From the NCBI RefSeq assembly GCF_020164745.1, contig NZ_JAIUGV010000001.1, forward strand, positions 496,001-560,000: a stretch of 64,000 nt of DNA, read 5' to 3'. The stretch is from Mesorhizobium sp. ES1-4. GTDB lineage: Bacteria; Pseudomonadota; Alphaproteobacteria; Rhizobiales; Rhizobiaceae. The translations under genes were made by a program, and so were the position numbers. This document shows positions 47,394-56,440 of the stretch, one piece after another. Every line of letters begins with the position of its first letter. The stretch's first letter is position 1. The notes beneath the pieces were generated by a model that searched no databases, had not been told where the DNA came from, and saw only the letters and a list, made by a program, of their open reading frames with translations.

Positions 47394-48461
47394 TCAACCG
47401 ATTCGATCACCGCTTTTCGCATCGAAAAGATGCAGCGACGCGGGATCGGCTGCCAGACGCACAACGTCGCCGGGCTTCACGCCGGCGCGTCCCATGGCAA
47501 AGACGCAAAGCTGTTGGCCGGCCAGCTTGACGTAGAACTGCGTCGAAAGGCCGAGCGGCTCCACCACCCCCACCTCGCCTTGCAAGGTGCCGTCGTCCGC
47601 GAGCCTGACATGCTCGGGTCGCAGGCCGACCGTGATGGCATCACCGTCCTTCAGCGGCAGACCATCCGACAGTCGCAGCTTCTGGCCGTCGGACAGAACA
47701 GCGTCCGCCTTGCCGCCCTTCTCCACCGTCGCCGGCAGGAAATTCATGCCGGGCGAGCCGATAAAGCCGGCGACGAACATGTTGGCCGGCCGGTCATAGA
47801 GATCGAGTGGCGCGCCGACCTGCTGGATCAGCCCGTCATGCATGACGACGATGCGGTCGGCCATCGTCATCGCCTCGATCTGGTCGTGGGTGACGTACAC
47901 AGAAGTGGTCTTCAACTGCTGGTGCAGCGCCTTGATCTCGGCGCGCATATGGACGCGCAGCTTGGCGTCGAGGTTCGACAGCGGCTCGTCGAACAGGAAG
48001 ACCTTGGGATCGCGCACGATGGCGCGGCCCATGGCGACGCGCTGGCGCTGACCGCCGGACAGCTGCCTGGGCAGGCGTTGCAGGAAACTGTCCAGGCCCA
48101 GCCGCTTGGCGGCGCCGTCGACGCGCGCATCGATCGCCGGCTTCTCGGCCTTCTTCAGCATCAGGCTGAAGCCCATGTTCTTCGACACATCCATGTGCGG
48201 ATAAAGCGCATAGGACTGGAACACCATGGCGATGTCGCGGTCCTTTGGCGCCACGTCGTTGACCAACCGCTCGCCGATACGGATCTCGCCGCCCGAGGCT
48301 TCCTCGAGCCCGGCGATCATGCGCAAAAGCGTGGACTTGCCGCAACCGGACGGTCCGACCAGGACGACGAACTCGCCATCGGCGATCTCGAGGTCGACCG
48401 CGTGCAGGACGCGCACGGCGCCATAATCCTTACGGACTTTTTCGAGCGTAACAGAAGCCAT
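47394..48461 (-). CDS. ABC transporter ATP-binding protein, sugar (UgpC/MsmK) type
   Basis: A 355-residue ATPase of the carbohydrate-uptake class. Walker A GPSGCGKST lies near residue 38, the signature is LSGGQRQR, Walker B VFLFDEPLSNLD, and the D-loop and H-loop (VTHDQ) are present. The last 120 residues are the OB-type regulatory domain (GLRPEHVRL) typical of MalK-like proteins. It is the last gene of the lyase/ABC operon, 4 bases after the second permease. Confidence 0.93.
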   Translation of the reverse strand: MASVTLEKVRKDYGAVRVLHAVDLEIADGEFVVLVGPSGCGKSTLLRMIAGLEEASGGEIRIGERLVNDVAPKDRDIAMVFQSYALYPHMDVSKNMGFSLMLKKAEKPAIDARVDGAAKRLGLDSFLQRLPRQLSGGQRQRVAMGRAIVRDPKVFLFDEPLSNLDAKLRVHMRAEIKALHQQLKTTSVYVTHDQIEAMTMADRIVVMHDGLIQQVGAPLDLYDRPANMFVAGFIGSPGMNFLPATVEKGGKADAVLSDGQKLRLSDGLPLKDGDAITVGLRPEHVRLADDGTLQGEVGVVEPLGLSTQFYVKLAGQQLCVFAMGRAGVKPGDVVRLAADPASLHLFDAKSGDRIG

Positions 48462-48465
48462 CGAT

Positions 48466-49314
48466 CTATCCTTTGACGGCGCCGGCGGTCAGACCGGTGA
48501 CGAGATAGCGTTGCAGGAAGGCGAAGAAGATGCAGACCGGGATCAGCGCCAGGATCGACGCCGCCATCATCTGCCCCCAGTCGACGGCGAACTTGCCAAT
48601 AAACGTAAGCAGGCCGACGGCGAAGGTTTTCTGGTCGTCGCTGGAAATCAGCATCAGCGCGAACAGAAGCTCGCTCCACGCGGCGGTGAAGACGAAGCCC
48701 AGCGTCGCGCCCATGCCGGGCAGTGTCAGCGGCACGATCACGCGGCGCATGGCTTGAGCCCGCGTGCAGCCGTCGATCATCGCCGCCTCTTCCAGATCCT
48801 TCGGGATGCCGTCGAAGAAGGACTGCATCAGGAAGGTGGCAAACGCGGTGTTGAAGGCGGTGTAGATGATGATCAGCCCGGTCAGGCTGTTGATCAGGCC
48901 GATCTGGCCCATCACGCGGTAGATTGGCGGAATGACCATCACCAGCGGAAAGGTCTGGGTCAGCAGCAACAAGAGAGCCAATGCCGCCTTGCCGCGAAAG
49001 GTGAAACGCGACAAGGCGTAGCCGGCGAGCGTGGCTATGACCGTCACCAATGCCGCCGTCGACACCGAGACGATGACGCTGTTGAGGAAATAGCGTGGAA
49101 AATCGGTGGCCTCGAGCACCGTGACGAAATTCTGCAACGTCATGTGCGACGGCCAGAAGGTAATGCCTTCGGAATAGAGCAGCCGCTCGGGCGTGACCGA
49201 GATCTTCAACGTCCAGTAGATCGGGAACAAGGCGAAGACCACATACACCGCGATCGCGGCGTAAAGGCCGATACCACCGAAGAAACGCTGTGAGGCTGAG
49301 CGTCCCGCGATCAT
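48466..49314 (-). CDS. Sugar-type ABC permease (MalG-like)
   Basis: A 282-residue inner-membrane protein with six hydrophobic helices and the EAA motif DLEEAAMIDGCTRAQAMRRVIVPL, where the ATPase docks. The start at 49314 (MIAGRSASQRFFGG) overlaps the stop of the preceding permease by 1 base; a longer frame to 49602 would run into the MalF-like gene. Together with the MalF-like protein it forms the transmembrane channel. Confidence 0.93.
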   Translation of the reverse strand: MIAGRSASQRFFGGIGLYAAIAVYVVFALFPIYWTLKISVTPERLLYSEGITFWPSHMTLQNFVTVLEATDFPRYFLNSVIVSVSTAALVTVIATLAGYALSRFTFRGKAALALLLLLTQTFPLVMVIPPIYRVMGQIGLINSLTGLIIIYTAFNTAFATFLMQSFFDGIPKDLEEAAMIDGCTRAQAMRRVIVPLTLPGMGATLGFVFTAAWSELLFALMLISSDDQKTFAVGLLTFIGKFAVDWGQMMAASILALIPVCIFFAFLQRYLVTGLTAGAVKG

Positions 49315-50237
49315 CAGACGTGCCTCACGAGCGAGCGGCGGATGGCGATCAGCACGATCGCATAGGCGATGAGCAGGACGAGCAGCAGCACGGCCACAGC
49401 CGAGGCATAGCCCTTGTCCAGCGACTTGAACGCGCTGACATAGATGTAGACCGGCACCGTGTTGGTCGAGCCGGCCGGTCCGCCCTCGGTCATCACGAAG
49501 ATCAGGTCGGCGAAAGTGGCGATCCAGATCGTGCGCAGCATCACCGTGATGGCGATGGTCGGCGCCAGGAACGGCAGCGTCACCTTGGTGAAGCGCTGCC
49601 ATGGCGAAGCACCGTCGATGGCCGCCGCCTCATGCAGTTCCGAGGGAATCGACTTCAGCGCCGCCAGCAGCGTGATGGCAAAGAACGGAATGCCGAACCA
49701 GACATTGGCGATAATCGGCCCCCACATCGCGGTGGCAGGGTCGGACAGCACGTTGGTCGGCTCGGCCTTCAGCCCCAATGCAAACAGCCAGTGCGGCAAC
49801 GGACCGACGATCGGGTTGAACAGCCAGGCCCAGGTCAGCCCCGACAGGAAGGACGGCACCGCCCAGGGCAGGAAGACCAGCGCCTGCACCGCCTTGCGGC
49901 CCCAGAACGGCTTGTCGAGCAGCAGCGCCAGGCCCAGGCCGAGGAAGAACTGGAAGAACAGGCTGGCGACCGTCCACCACAGCGTGTTGACCAGGGCCTG
50001 GCCCAGCACCTGATCCGACAGCATCGCCTGATACTGCCCAAGCCCGACATATTCCGACTTGAAGGCGGAGAATTTGCGAAAGGAATAGCTGATGCCTATC
50101 GCCAGCGGCACGAGCAGCACCACGACCAGCAGGATGATCGCCGGGCTGAGATAGAGCCAGGGCTCGATGGTCGCGTAGGAGAGCCGCTTCTTTCGCGGCC
50201 GCCCTGCGGATCGAATTTCGGATACGGCGTAAGTCAT
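49314..50237 (-). CDS. Sugar-type ABC permease (MalF-like)
   Basis: A 307-residue protein with six hydrophobic helices in the first permease position of a carbohydrate ABC operon. The EAA loop is ELHEAAAIDGASPWQRFTKVTLPFL. The substrate specificity cannot be read. A composite palindrome of 134 bases precedes it, between it and the binding-protein gene. Confidence 0.92.
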   Translation of the reverse strand: MTYAVSEIRSAGRPRKKRLSYATIEPWLYLSPAIILLVVVLLVPLAIGISYSFRKFSAFKSEYVGLGQYQAMLSDQVLGQALVNTLWWTVASLFFQFFLGLGLALLLDKPFWGRKAVQALVFLPWAVPSFLSGLTWAWLFNPIVGPLPHWLFALGLKAEPTNVLSDPATAMWGPIIANVWFGIPFFAITLLAALKSIPSELHEAAAIDGASPWQRFTKVTLPFLAPTIAITVMLRTIWIATFADLIFVMTEGGPAGSTNTVPVYIYVSAFKSLDKGYASAVAVLLLVLLIAYAIVLIAIRRSLVRHV

Positions 50238-50280
50238 TGGCGCTCGCAGTGGAAGATTGGTGCCGACATGACAACAGCTT

Positions 50281-50414
50281 CCTTCTTCCCATTCACGGGG
50301 AGAAGATGCCGGCAGGCAGATGAGGGGCTGCGCGAACTTACGAGAGAATGGCGCCGCCCCTCATCCGTCACGTGGTGACACCTTCTCCCCTTGAAACGGG
50401 GAGAAGGAAGAAGG
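50281..50414. repeat. RIME-like composite intergenic palindrome
   Basis: Nested inverted repeats fill the gap between the binding-protein and MalF-like genes. The outer arms are CCTTCTTCC at 50281 and GGAAGAAGG at 50406-50414; an inner pair is GATGAGGGGC (50319-50328) and GCCCCTCATC (50356-50365); and a perfect 10-base stem with 7-base loop lies at 50381-50407 (CCTTCTCCCC / GGGGAGAAGG). Such mosaics (RIME/RPE type) are common in rhizobial genomes and probably fold in the mRNA here. Confidence 0.7.
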
Positions 50415-50417
50415 GCG

Positions 50418-51695
50418 TCACTTCTTGTTCTTAGCCATCCAATCCTGCTGTTCCTTGGTCAGGAACGCTGCCCATTGGTCGGCGACTTCCTTGGCCGTCT
50501 TCTGGCCAAGCAAGACTTCCTGGAAGTTCTTGATCGCCACCTGGTCGACGAAATTACCGAGGTTCTCCAGATGCGTCGGCGGCGTCACCATTTCGTATTT
50601 GGAGCTGTCGCTGAGCTCGGTGAACCAGCCCTTGAACTGCTCTGTCTTGAAATGCGCGTCCTGGTCGGCACCCTTGTGGATCGGGATGACACCGACTTCC
50701 TTCGCCCATTCGAGATTGTCCTTCGGCGACAGAAGGGTCGACATCAGCTTCCAGGCGTCGTCCTTGTGCTGCGAATTGGCGAACATCGCCCAGCCGGCAT
50801 AGCCCAGTGTCGGATAGGATTTGCCGCTCGGACCGACCGGCATCGGCGCCACGGCGAAGTCGTCGGCGCTCATCTTGTCGGCAATGCCGAGCAGCGCGTC
50901 CGGATCCTGGTTGAGCATGGCGCAAGTGCCGGAATAGAAGCCGGTGACAGTCTCGTTGAAGCCCCAGCTCACGGCATCCTTCGGCGCCAGGCCGTCCTTG
51001 TACATGTCGGCCAGCATCTGCAGGCCCTTGACCGAGCCTTCCTCGTTGATGGTCGAGGTGCCGTCCTCGTTGAAATAGCCACCCTTGCCGGCCGCAATGT
51101 TCATGAACATGTGCATGCCGTTGAAGGCGCCGGGTCCGCCACGCAGGCAGTAGCCGTATTTTCCGGGAATGGCCGAGATCTTCTTGGAATCGGCAACGAA
51201 ATCATCAAGTGTCGCCGGCGGGCCGTCGAGGCCGGCTTCCTTGAACAGCTTCTTGTTCCAGAACAGCGCGTTCACATAATAGCCGTAAGGGATCATGAAC
51301 TGGGTGTTGTTGACCGTCGAGCCGAACTGCTTGGCGCGGTCGCCGAGCGTCTTGGCGTCGTCCCACTTGGCCATATAGGGGCCGAGATCCTCGAGCTGGG
51401 CATTGTTGGCATAGAGGCCCATCCAGCGTTCCGGCATCTCGACCACATCCGGGGTATCGCCGGCTTGCACCATGGTCAGGAACTTTTCGAACGCTTGCCC
51501 CCAAGGCAGCGAGATCAGCTCGACCTTGATGCCGGGATTGGCAGCCTCGAATTCGGCGATCTGCTTCTTCAGGAACTCGGTGCGCGGCGGGCTGGTGATC
51601 ACCTCGACCATTTTCAGGGTCGAATCGGCCAGCGCGCTTCCGGCGGAAATCGTCAGCCCCGCAACGGTGGCAAGCATGACGGTCAGTTTCTTCAT
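50418..51695 (-). CDS. Extracellular solute-binding protein of sugar-type ABC transporter
   Basis: A 425-residue periplasmic binding protein of family 1. A Sec signal peptide (about 1-23, TISAGSALA) is followed by the EVITSPPRTEFLKKQIAEFEAANPGIKVEL start and the conserved DTPDVVEMPERW. The typical substrate class is oligosaccharides or polyols, but the adjacent PLP lyase suggests another kind of ligand. A stem-loop region follows the stop, which may protect this 5' part of the operon mRNA, so more binding protein than channel would be made. Confidence 0.92.
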   Translation of the reverse strand: MKKLTVMLATVAGLTISAGSALADSTLKMVEVITSPPRTEFLKKQIAEFEAANPGIKVELISLPWGQAFEKFLTMVQAGDTPDVVEMPERWMGLYANNAQLEDLGPYMAKWDDAKTLGDRAKQFGSTVNNTQFMIPYGYYVNALFWNKKLFKEAGLDGPPATLDDFVADSKKISAIPGKYGYCLRGGPGAFNGMHMFMNIAAGKGGYFNEDGTSTINEEGSVKGLQMLADMYKDGLAPKDAVSWGFNETVTGFYSGTCAMLNQDPDALLGIADKMSADDFAVAPMPVGPSGKSYPTLGYAGWAMFANSQHKDDAWKLMSTLLSPKDNLEWAKEVGVIPIHKGADQDAHFKTEQFKGWFTELSDSSKYEMVTPPTHLENLGNFVDQVAIKNFQEVLLGQKTAKEVADQWAAFLTKEQQDWMAKNKK

Positions 51696-51724
51696 GTTCA
51701 AGACTCCCATTTTGAACCCGCTTG

Positions 51725-52912
51725 TTATTTTCTGGCTTTTTCGAAGGCCTGGGCGACATCCGCCCAGAGATCCTCGACACTTTCCAATCCGACATTGAAG
51801 CGGATGGTTCGGGGGCTGACGCCGAAGCGCGCCATCGAATTCAGTCCTGGCGTCTGCTCCAGCGACGCCTTGGCCGGCACGACCAGGCTCTCATGCCCGC
51901 CCCAGCTGACGCCGATGCGGAAATATTTGAGCGCATCGACGAAGACGGGAACTTCGATGTCCTCCGTCACCTCGAACGAGAACAACCCGCCATAGCCGGC
52001 AAGCGTCGCCTTGCCCGGATGGTTCGAATAGGCGGGATGGTTGACGCGCTCGACATTGCCATGCGCCTTCAGCCGCTCGGCGATGGTGAGCCCGCTCTTC
52101 ATGTGGTGCGGCAAACGCAACGGCAGCGTGCGCAGCCCGCGCAGCAACAGCCAGGCCTCGAATGGCGATAGCTTTCCACCGAGATAGGAATAAGTCTGCT
52201 CGTTGATGTGTTTGATATGCACGGCAGAGCCTGCCACCACGCCGGCGACCGTGTCGCTGTGGCCGCCGAGGTATTTCGAGGCCGAGTGCAGCACCAAATC
52301 GACGCCGTGCGTGATCGGCTTCTGGAACACCGGCGTCGCCCAGGAATTGTCGATGGTGGTGATGATGCCCTGTTCCCTGGCCAGCCGCGTCAGGTGCGGC
52401 AGGTCCTGGAGTTCGAACATCATCGAGGTCGGGCTCTCCAGATAAAGCAGCTTGGCCCCTGGAAGCGCCGCCGCGACCGCGTCCGGGTCGGAACCGTCGA
52501 CATAGTCGACCTTGATGTTGAGCCGCGGCAGCAGGCGCTCGAACAGACGGTACGCGTCGCCGTAGCAGTTGCGCACCGCGACGATGCGCTCGCCCGCCCC
52601 GACGAAGGCAAGCACCGTGGCGCTGATCGCCGCCATGCCGCTGGAGAAGCCGCGCGCGGCTTCGGCGCCTTCGAGTGCCGCGACGCGCGCCTCGAACTCC
52701 ATCACCGTCGGATTGTCGCCACGTGAATAGATCGGCTGCTTTCGTTTGCCGGCAAAGGTATCGGCCATTTCCGCATAGTTGGCGAAGGTGAACAGCGAGG
52801 TCTGGTAGATCGGCGGTACGACAGCGCCGCCGGGGAACGGTTCGTCATGGGCCAAAAGCGTCGCCGCCTCGGCGAGATAATCTTGATCAAAGCCGATTGG
52901 GTGCTCGTTCAT
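51725..52912 (-). CDS. PLP-dependent transsulfuration-type enzyme (cystathionine lyase/gamma-synthase family)
   Basis: A 395-residue cytoplasmic enzyme of the Cys/Met-metabolism PLP family. The Schiff-base lysine is K213 in LHSASKYLGGHSD; Y62 and R64 (YSRGDNPT) bind the phosphate of the neighbouring subunit's cofactor; D188 (TIDNSW) contacts the pyridine nitrogen; Y117 is in NCYGDAY. It should cleave or form C-S bonds in an amino-acid derivative. The ATG at 52912 overlaps the stop of the regulator by 4 bases, so both are translated together. Which reaction is carried out is not evident. Confidence 0.9.
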   Translation of the reverse strand: MNEHPIGFDQDYLAEAATLLAHDEPFPGGAVVPPIYQTSLFTFANYAEMADTFAGKRKQPIYSRGDNPTVMEFEARVAALEGAEAARGFSSGMAAISATVLAFVGAGERIVAVRNCYGDAYRLFERLLPRLNIKVDYVDGSDPDAVAAALPGAKLLYLESPTSMMFELQDLPHLTRLAREQGIITTIDNSWATPVFQKPITHGVDLVLHSASKYLGGHSDTVAGVVAGSAVHIKHINEQTYSYLGGKLSPFEAWLLLRGLRTLPLRLPHHMKSGLTIAERLKAHGNVERVNHPAYSNHPGKATLAGYGGLFSFEVTEDIEVPVFVDALKYFRIGVSWGGHESLVVPAKASLEQTPGLNSMARFGVSPRTIRFNVGLESVEDLWADVAQAFEKARK

Positions 52913-53643
52913 CTCAGGTCCGAAAGTTTGAGTTTGGCCGCACCGCGCTTCAGGTCGTCCTCGACGGTGGCGATGAGCTTCAGCGCCTCGGCGCGCGCGC
53001 CTCGCGGATCGCGTGCGGCGATGCATTCGTAGATGGTGCGGTGATAGGGAAAGCTGGCATGGCCGAAATCGCGCACGCCGAGCGGATGCTCCCAGAAGCG
53101 GTGGAACAGTTCGTGCATGGCGGCGATGATTTGCTCGAACAGCGGATTGCCGGAGACCCGGTAGATCGCCTGGTGGAATTCCCAGTCCTCTTCCGACGAC
53201 ATGCCGTCAAGGGTGCGAAACGCCTGTTCCATGATGTCGAGCTTGCGTTCGATCTCGGCAATGTCGGCCGGGCTTGCGCGTTCGGCGCAGAGCGCCGCGG
53301 CTTCCGCTTCCAGCGCGCGGCGGATTTCCAGCGTCTGCATGAGGCTGGTGAAGTCGTTGCCGCCCGCCAGCGTCAGCGGCAGATGCAGCATGTCGGGTGA
53401 GACGGCCGCCTTGAGATAGGTGCCGCTGCCTTGCCGGCGTTCGACCAGACCAAGCCCCTCCCACCGCGTCAGTGCTTCGCGCACGGTGTTGCGGCTGACC
53501 TTCAGCCGATCGGAAAGGATGCGCTCGGTTGGCAGTTTCTGCCCCGGCTCCAGCGCTTCCTGCATGACAAACCTCACCAACGCCTTCAGCACGGCGTCGT
53601 CGCGCGCCGTCGTGTGAATGGGTGGCAGGCTGTTCTGGTCCAC
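52909..53643 (-). CDS. FadR-type GntR-family transcriptional regulator
   Basis: A 244-residue regulator. The N-terminal winged HTH includes KLPTERILSDRLKVSRNTVREALTRWEGLGLV; the C-terminal FCD domain contains the metal-binding pattern with DWEFHQAIYRVSGNP and HRTIYECIAARD. Such proteins bind carboxylates or amino acids. I start at GTG 53643 because GGAGGA lies 6 bases before it; a TTG-start frame from 53703 would place the operator inside the coding region. Two TGGTCCA units lie at 53656-53674. It begins the operon and may autoregulate it. Confidence 0.88.
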   Translation of the reverse strand: MDQNSLPPIHTTARDDAVLKALVRFVMQEALEPGQKLPTERILSDRLKVSRNTVREALTRWEGLGLVERRQGSGTYLKAAVSPDMLHLPLTLAGGNDFTSLMQTLEIRRALEAEAAALCAERASPADIAEIERKLDIMEQAFRTLDGMSSEEDWEFHQAIYRVSGNPLFEQIIAAMHELFHRFWEHPLGVRDFGHASFPYHRTIYECIAARDPRGARAEALKLIATVEDDLKRGAAKLKLSDLR

Positions 53644-54113
53644 AAATCCTCCGAGTGGTCCAATGGTCCAACCAATTTCTGCACAGATGGAAGTTCCTGT
53701 CAATCCGCCGTCAGGAGACGCCGCCAGATGCGACTGAAGCCCTCAAATCCAGGAGAGCGTCCTTCGGATTCTGCCGCGCATGGAAAAGCCCCGGTACTAC
53801 GGGGCTGGATGCGGAATCTGATGTCCTGGGCAAAGGGGGCCGGTCGGCGTTTGGCAGCGGTACGAGGAGGCCACTATGTGCCAGCGCCGGCCGGCCGACC
53901 CCACGGACCCAGGAGATGCGGCGGACCTGAGCATCATGGGGTATTTCTAGGGATCGAGCCGGCTGTCTACCCTCGTGCCGGCTTCGTCTTGGCCTGCACA
54001 TTTGCGCAAGAGCTTATGAAAATCAACAGTTTCTTAACCAAGGCTCGCGAATCGCTTGGATTAAGGTAAATGGGTAACCCTATTGGGTTGACCGGATAAT
54101 CAGGCTCGGGCCG
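53644..54113. other. Intergenic region with operator, otherwise empty
   Basis: A 470-base gap between the regulator gene and pleD (both minus strand). Its left end holds the operator-like repeats. The rest has short plus-strand open frames with no RBS or recognisable features. A weak inverted repeat with a 4-base loop (AACCC-TATT-GGGTT) near 54075-54088 lies past the pleD stop. Confidence 0.55.
53656..53674. promoter_or_regulatory. FadR/GntR-type operator candidate
   Basis: TGGTCCAACCA at 53664-53674 fits the FadR-family consensus TGGT-N3-ACCA. A second TGGTCCAATGG at 53656-53666 overlaps it partly and shares the left half. The pair is centred about 22 bases upstream of the regulator's start, so binding would block transcription of the whole operon. 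Confidence 0.55.
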
Positions 54114-55487
54114 TCAGGCCGCCTTGGCGACGACGCGGTTGCGGCCGCCGCTTTTGGCTTCGTAAAGCGCGAGATCGGCGCGCTTCATCAGGGCCGCCGC
54201 CGTATCCAGGCCCTTCAGCACCGATGACACGCCTACGCTGACCGTGACCTCGATGGTCTTACCGTCGGCGCCGATGGCGAATGGCATCTGGGCGATTTCG
54301 GCGCGGATGCGTTCGGCCACCTTCTCGGCCACGGCGCCGTCGGTGTCCGGCATCACCACCACGAACTCCTCGCCGCCGAACCGGCAGGCAAGGTCGATAC
54401 CCCTGACGTTCTTGCGCAGCCGCCGCGCGAATTCGCGCAGCACCTCGTCACCGCCATCATGGCCGTGCGTATCGTTGATTGACTTGAAGCGGTCGAGGTC
54501 GGTGATCATCACCGACAGCGGCCGGCGCCGTGCCACCGCGCGATCGAACAGCGTCTGCAGATGGCTGTCGAGATAGCGGCGGTTGTGCAGCCCCGTCAGG
54601 CCGTCGGTCACAGCCATTTCGATGGTCTGGGTGACGCTGGCCCGCAATTGGTCGTTGTAGCGCTTGCGGCGCACCTGGGTGCGCAGCCGCGCCGTCAGTT
54701 CCTGCTGGTCGATCGGCCGCATCAGATAGTCGTTGATGCCGAGTTCGAGCCCGCGGATGATGCGCTCGTCCTCGCCCTCCTCCGCCAGCAGGATGATCGG
54801 CACGAAACGGGTGCGGTCGAGCGAGCGCAGTTGCGAGCAGAGCCGGAGCGGATCGAAATCGGCGAAGGCCGTCGAGATGATCACGCATTCATAGGGCGTT
54901 TCGGCGGCCTGGAAGAAGCCGGCATGTGGATCGCCTGTGACATCGAGATCGGCACGGTCGCGCAGCATCTTCTGGATGCGCTCGACCGACGATGTGCGCT
55001 CGTCGATCAGGAGTACTTTCGGCGTCGTATCCTCGGACGCGAAATTTCGGCTCAAAAGTTCTTCGATGCCGATATTGCGCGTGGTCGAGGCGCGCAGCCG
55101 AAGCTCGTCGGTCAGCGACTTCAGGCGAACAAGGCTCTTGACGCGCGTCATCAGTTGCAGGTCGTTGACCGGCTTGGTCAGGAAATCGTCGGCGCCGGCC
55201 TCGAGCCCGCGCACGCGGTCGGAGACCTGGTCGAGCGCTGTGATCATCACCACTGGAATGTGCGACGTCGCCGGATCGCTCTTCAGCCGCCGGCAAACCT
55301 CGAACCCGTCCATCTCGGGCATCATTACGTCGAGCAGCACGACATCGACCTTGCCGTTCTCGCAGGTCTCGATCGCATCGGCCCCGTTGTTGGCGGTCAG
55401 CACCTCGAAATATTCGGCCAGCAGCCGGACTTCCAGCAGCCTCACATTGGCAGGGATGTCGTCGACGACGAGGATCCGCGCGGTCAT
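54114..55487 (-). CDS. pleD: Response regulator / diguanylate cyclase PleD
   Basis: A 457-residue protein with two receiver domains and a GGDEF domain. Receiver 1 has the phospho-acceptor D53 (LLDVMMPEMDG), receiver 2 (residues 155-275) lacks the acidic acceptor at the equivalent place (CVIISTAF), as in other PleD proteins. The GGDEF domain has RFGGEEF as the active site and RGID nine to six residues before it, so the inhibitory site is intact. PleD makes c-di-GMP at a cell pole upon phosphorylation. It is 36 bases after divK on the same strand. Confidence 0.95.
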   Translation of the reverse strand: MTARILVVDDIPANVRLLEVRLLAEYFEVLTANNGADAIETCENGKVDVVLLDVMMPEMDGFEVCRRLKSDPATSHIPVVMITALDQVSDRVRGLEAGADDFLTKPVNDLQLMTRVKSLVRLKSLTDELRLRASTTRNIGIEELLSRNFASEDTTPKVLLIDERTSSVERIQKMLRDRADLDVTGDPHAGFFQAAETPYECVIISTAFADFDPLRLCSQLRSLDRTRFVPIILLAEEGEDERIIRGLELGINDYLMRPIDQQELTARLRTQVRRKRYNDQLRASVTQTIEMAVTDGLTGLHNRRYLDSHLQTLFDRAVARRRPLSVMITDLDRFKSINDTHGHDGGDEVLREFARRLRKNVRGIDLACRFGGEEFVVVMPDTDGAVAEKVAERIRAEIAQMPFAIGADGKTIEVTVSVGVSSVLKGLDTAAALMKRADLALYEAKSGGRNRVVAKAA

Positions 55488-55523
55488 TTCACAAGGCTCC
55501 GGCTCGGCAGGAAGGGCACGTCA

Positions 55524-55901
55524 TCAGGCATCGCCCAGATAGGATTTGATGGTTTCGATAAAGCGCGGCACCGAGATCGGCTTCGAAATATAAGCCTCGC
55601 AACCGCCTTGGCGGATGCGCTCCTCGTCGCCTTTCATCGCGAAAGCAGTCACGGCTATGACCGGGATAACGTGCAAATCGTCGTCCTCCTTCAGCCATTT
55701 GGTCACTTCCAGACCCGACACTTCGGGCAACTGGATGTCCATGAGAATGAGGTCCGGCCGGTGCTGGCGCGCTAGGTCAAGCGCCTCCAGACCGTTGCGG
55801 GTGCGCACCGTTTCGTACCCGCTTGCTTCGATGAGGTCCCGAAAGAGCTTCATATTGAGCTCGTTGTCCTCGACGATCATGACCTTCTTAGGCATCGACA
55901 T
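55524..55901 (-). CDS. divK: Cell-cycle response regulator DivK
   Basis: A 125-residue single receiver domain with phospho-acceptor D55 ([13 protein letters not shown]), acidic pair E11-D12 (IVEDNE) and a conserved Lys in ISKPIS. DivK is shuttled by the DivJ and PleC kinases and controls CtrA through DivL and CckA in alphaproteobacteria. ATGs at 55901 and 55895 are both in frame. The divK-pleD pair is a conserved alphaproteobacterial operon. Confidence 0.95.
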   Translation of the reverse strand: MSMPKKVMIVEDNELNMKLFRDLIEASGYETVRTRNGLEALDLARQHRPDLILMDIQLPEVSGLEVTKWLKEDDDLHVIPVIAVTAFAMKGDEERIRQGGCEAYISKPISVPRFIETIKSYLGDA

Positions 55902-56140
55902 CCCGTCCCAACCGTCCTCCGCCCGGAGGTGGCCGTCATGCGTTCTTTCCTGAACGCACCAAACCCTGCTTCACTATACGGCGATATGATTGACGAAACG
56001 GAAACCCGCGGCCTGCAAAGCAACGCGAATCCGCCTCGCCTCCCGCGCGTCCAAAGGGCGCGCCACGCTCCTAATGGCTTGCCGCAAGCAACTCTTGCCA
56101 TTACTGCGGGAGAGACTCATTCCACACGACGAAGGTAGTG

Positions 56141-56440
56141 ATGGCAAACGCAGCGTCAATGCGCGAAGAGGCGGAAACCATTGCCGTGAAGGCCTTGGGC
56201 TTCGTTGCCGCCGATCCGGAGCTTTTGCCGCGCTTTCTGGCGATCACGGGAATAGAGGCGCATTCGATCCGCCGCGCGGCCGTCGAGCCGGGTTTCCTGG
56301 CCGGCGTCCTGCAGTTCATTCTCGCCCACGAGCCGACTTTGATGCGCTTCGCCGAGGAAACCGGCACGCCACCGGCGGCTGTCGGCAAGGCGTTGCGCGC
56401 CTTGCCGCTTGGCGATGACAATCATGAGCGCTCCACATGA
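56141..56440 (+). CDS. DUF3572 protein
   Basis: A 99-residue small protein with the ALGFVAADPELLPRFLAITG and PGFLAGVLQFILAHEPTLMRF blocks of the DUF3572 family, found almost only in alphaproteobacteria. It has no signal peptide or membrane segment and is probably helical. The ATG at 56141 follows a GAAGG sequence. Its stop overlaps the HAD gene by 4 bases. It is divergent from divK, as is frequent in this group. Function unknown. Confidence 0.82.
   Translation: MANAASMREEAETIAVKALGFVAADPELLPRFLAITGIEAHSIRRAAVEPGFLAGVLQFILAHEPTLMRFAEETGTPPAAVGKALRALPLGDDNHERST

Noticed and set aside
53431-54069. Plus-strand open frame running from the regulator gene into the gap
   Set aside because: It is partly antisense to the GntR gene, has no RBS, and no recognisable sequence.
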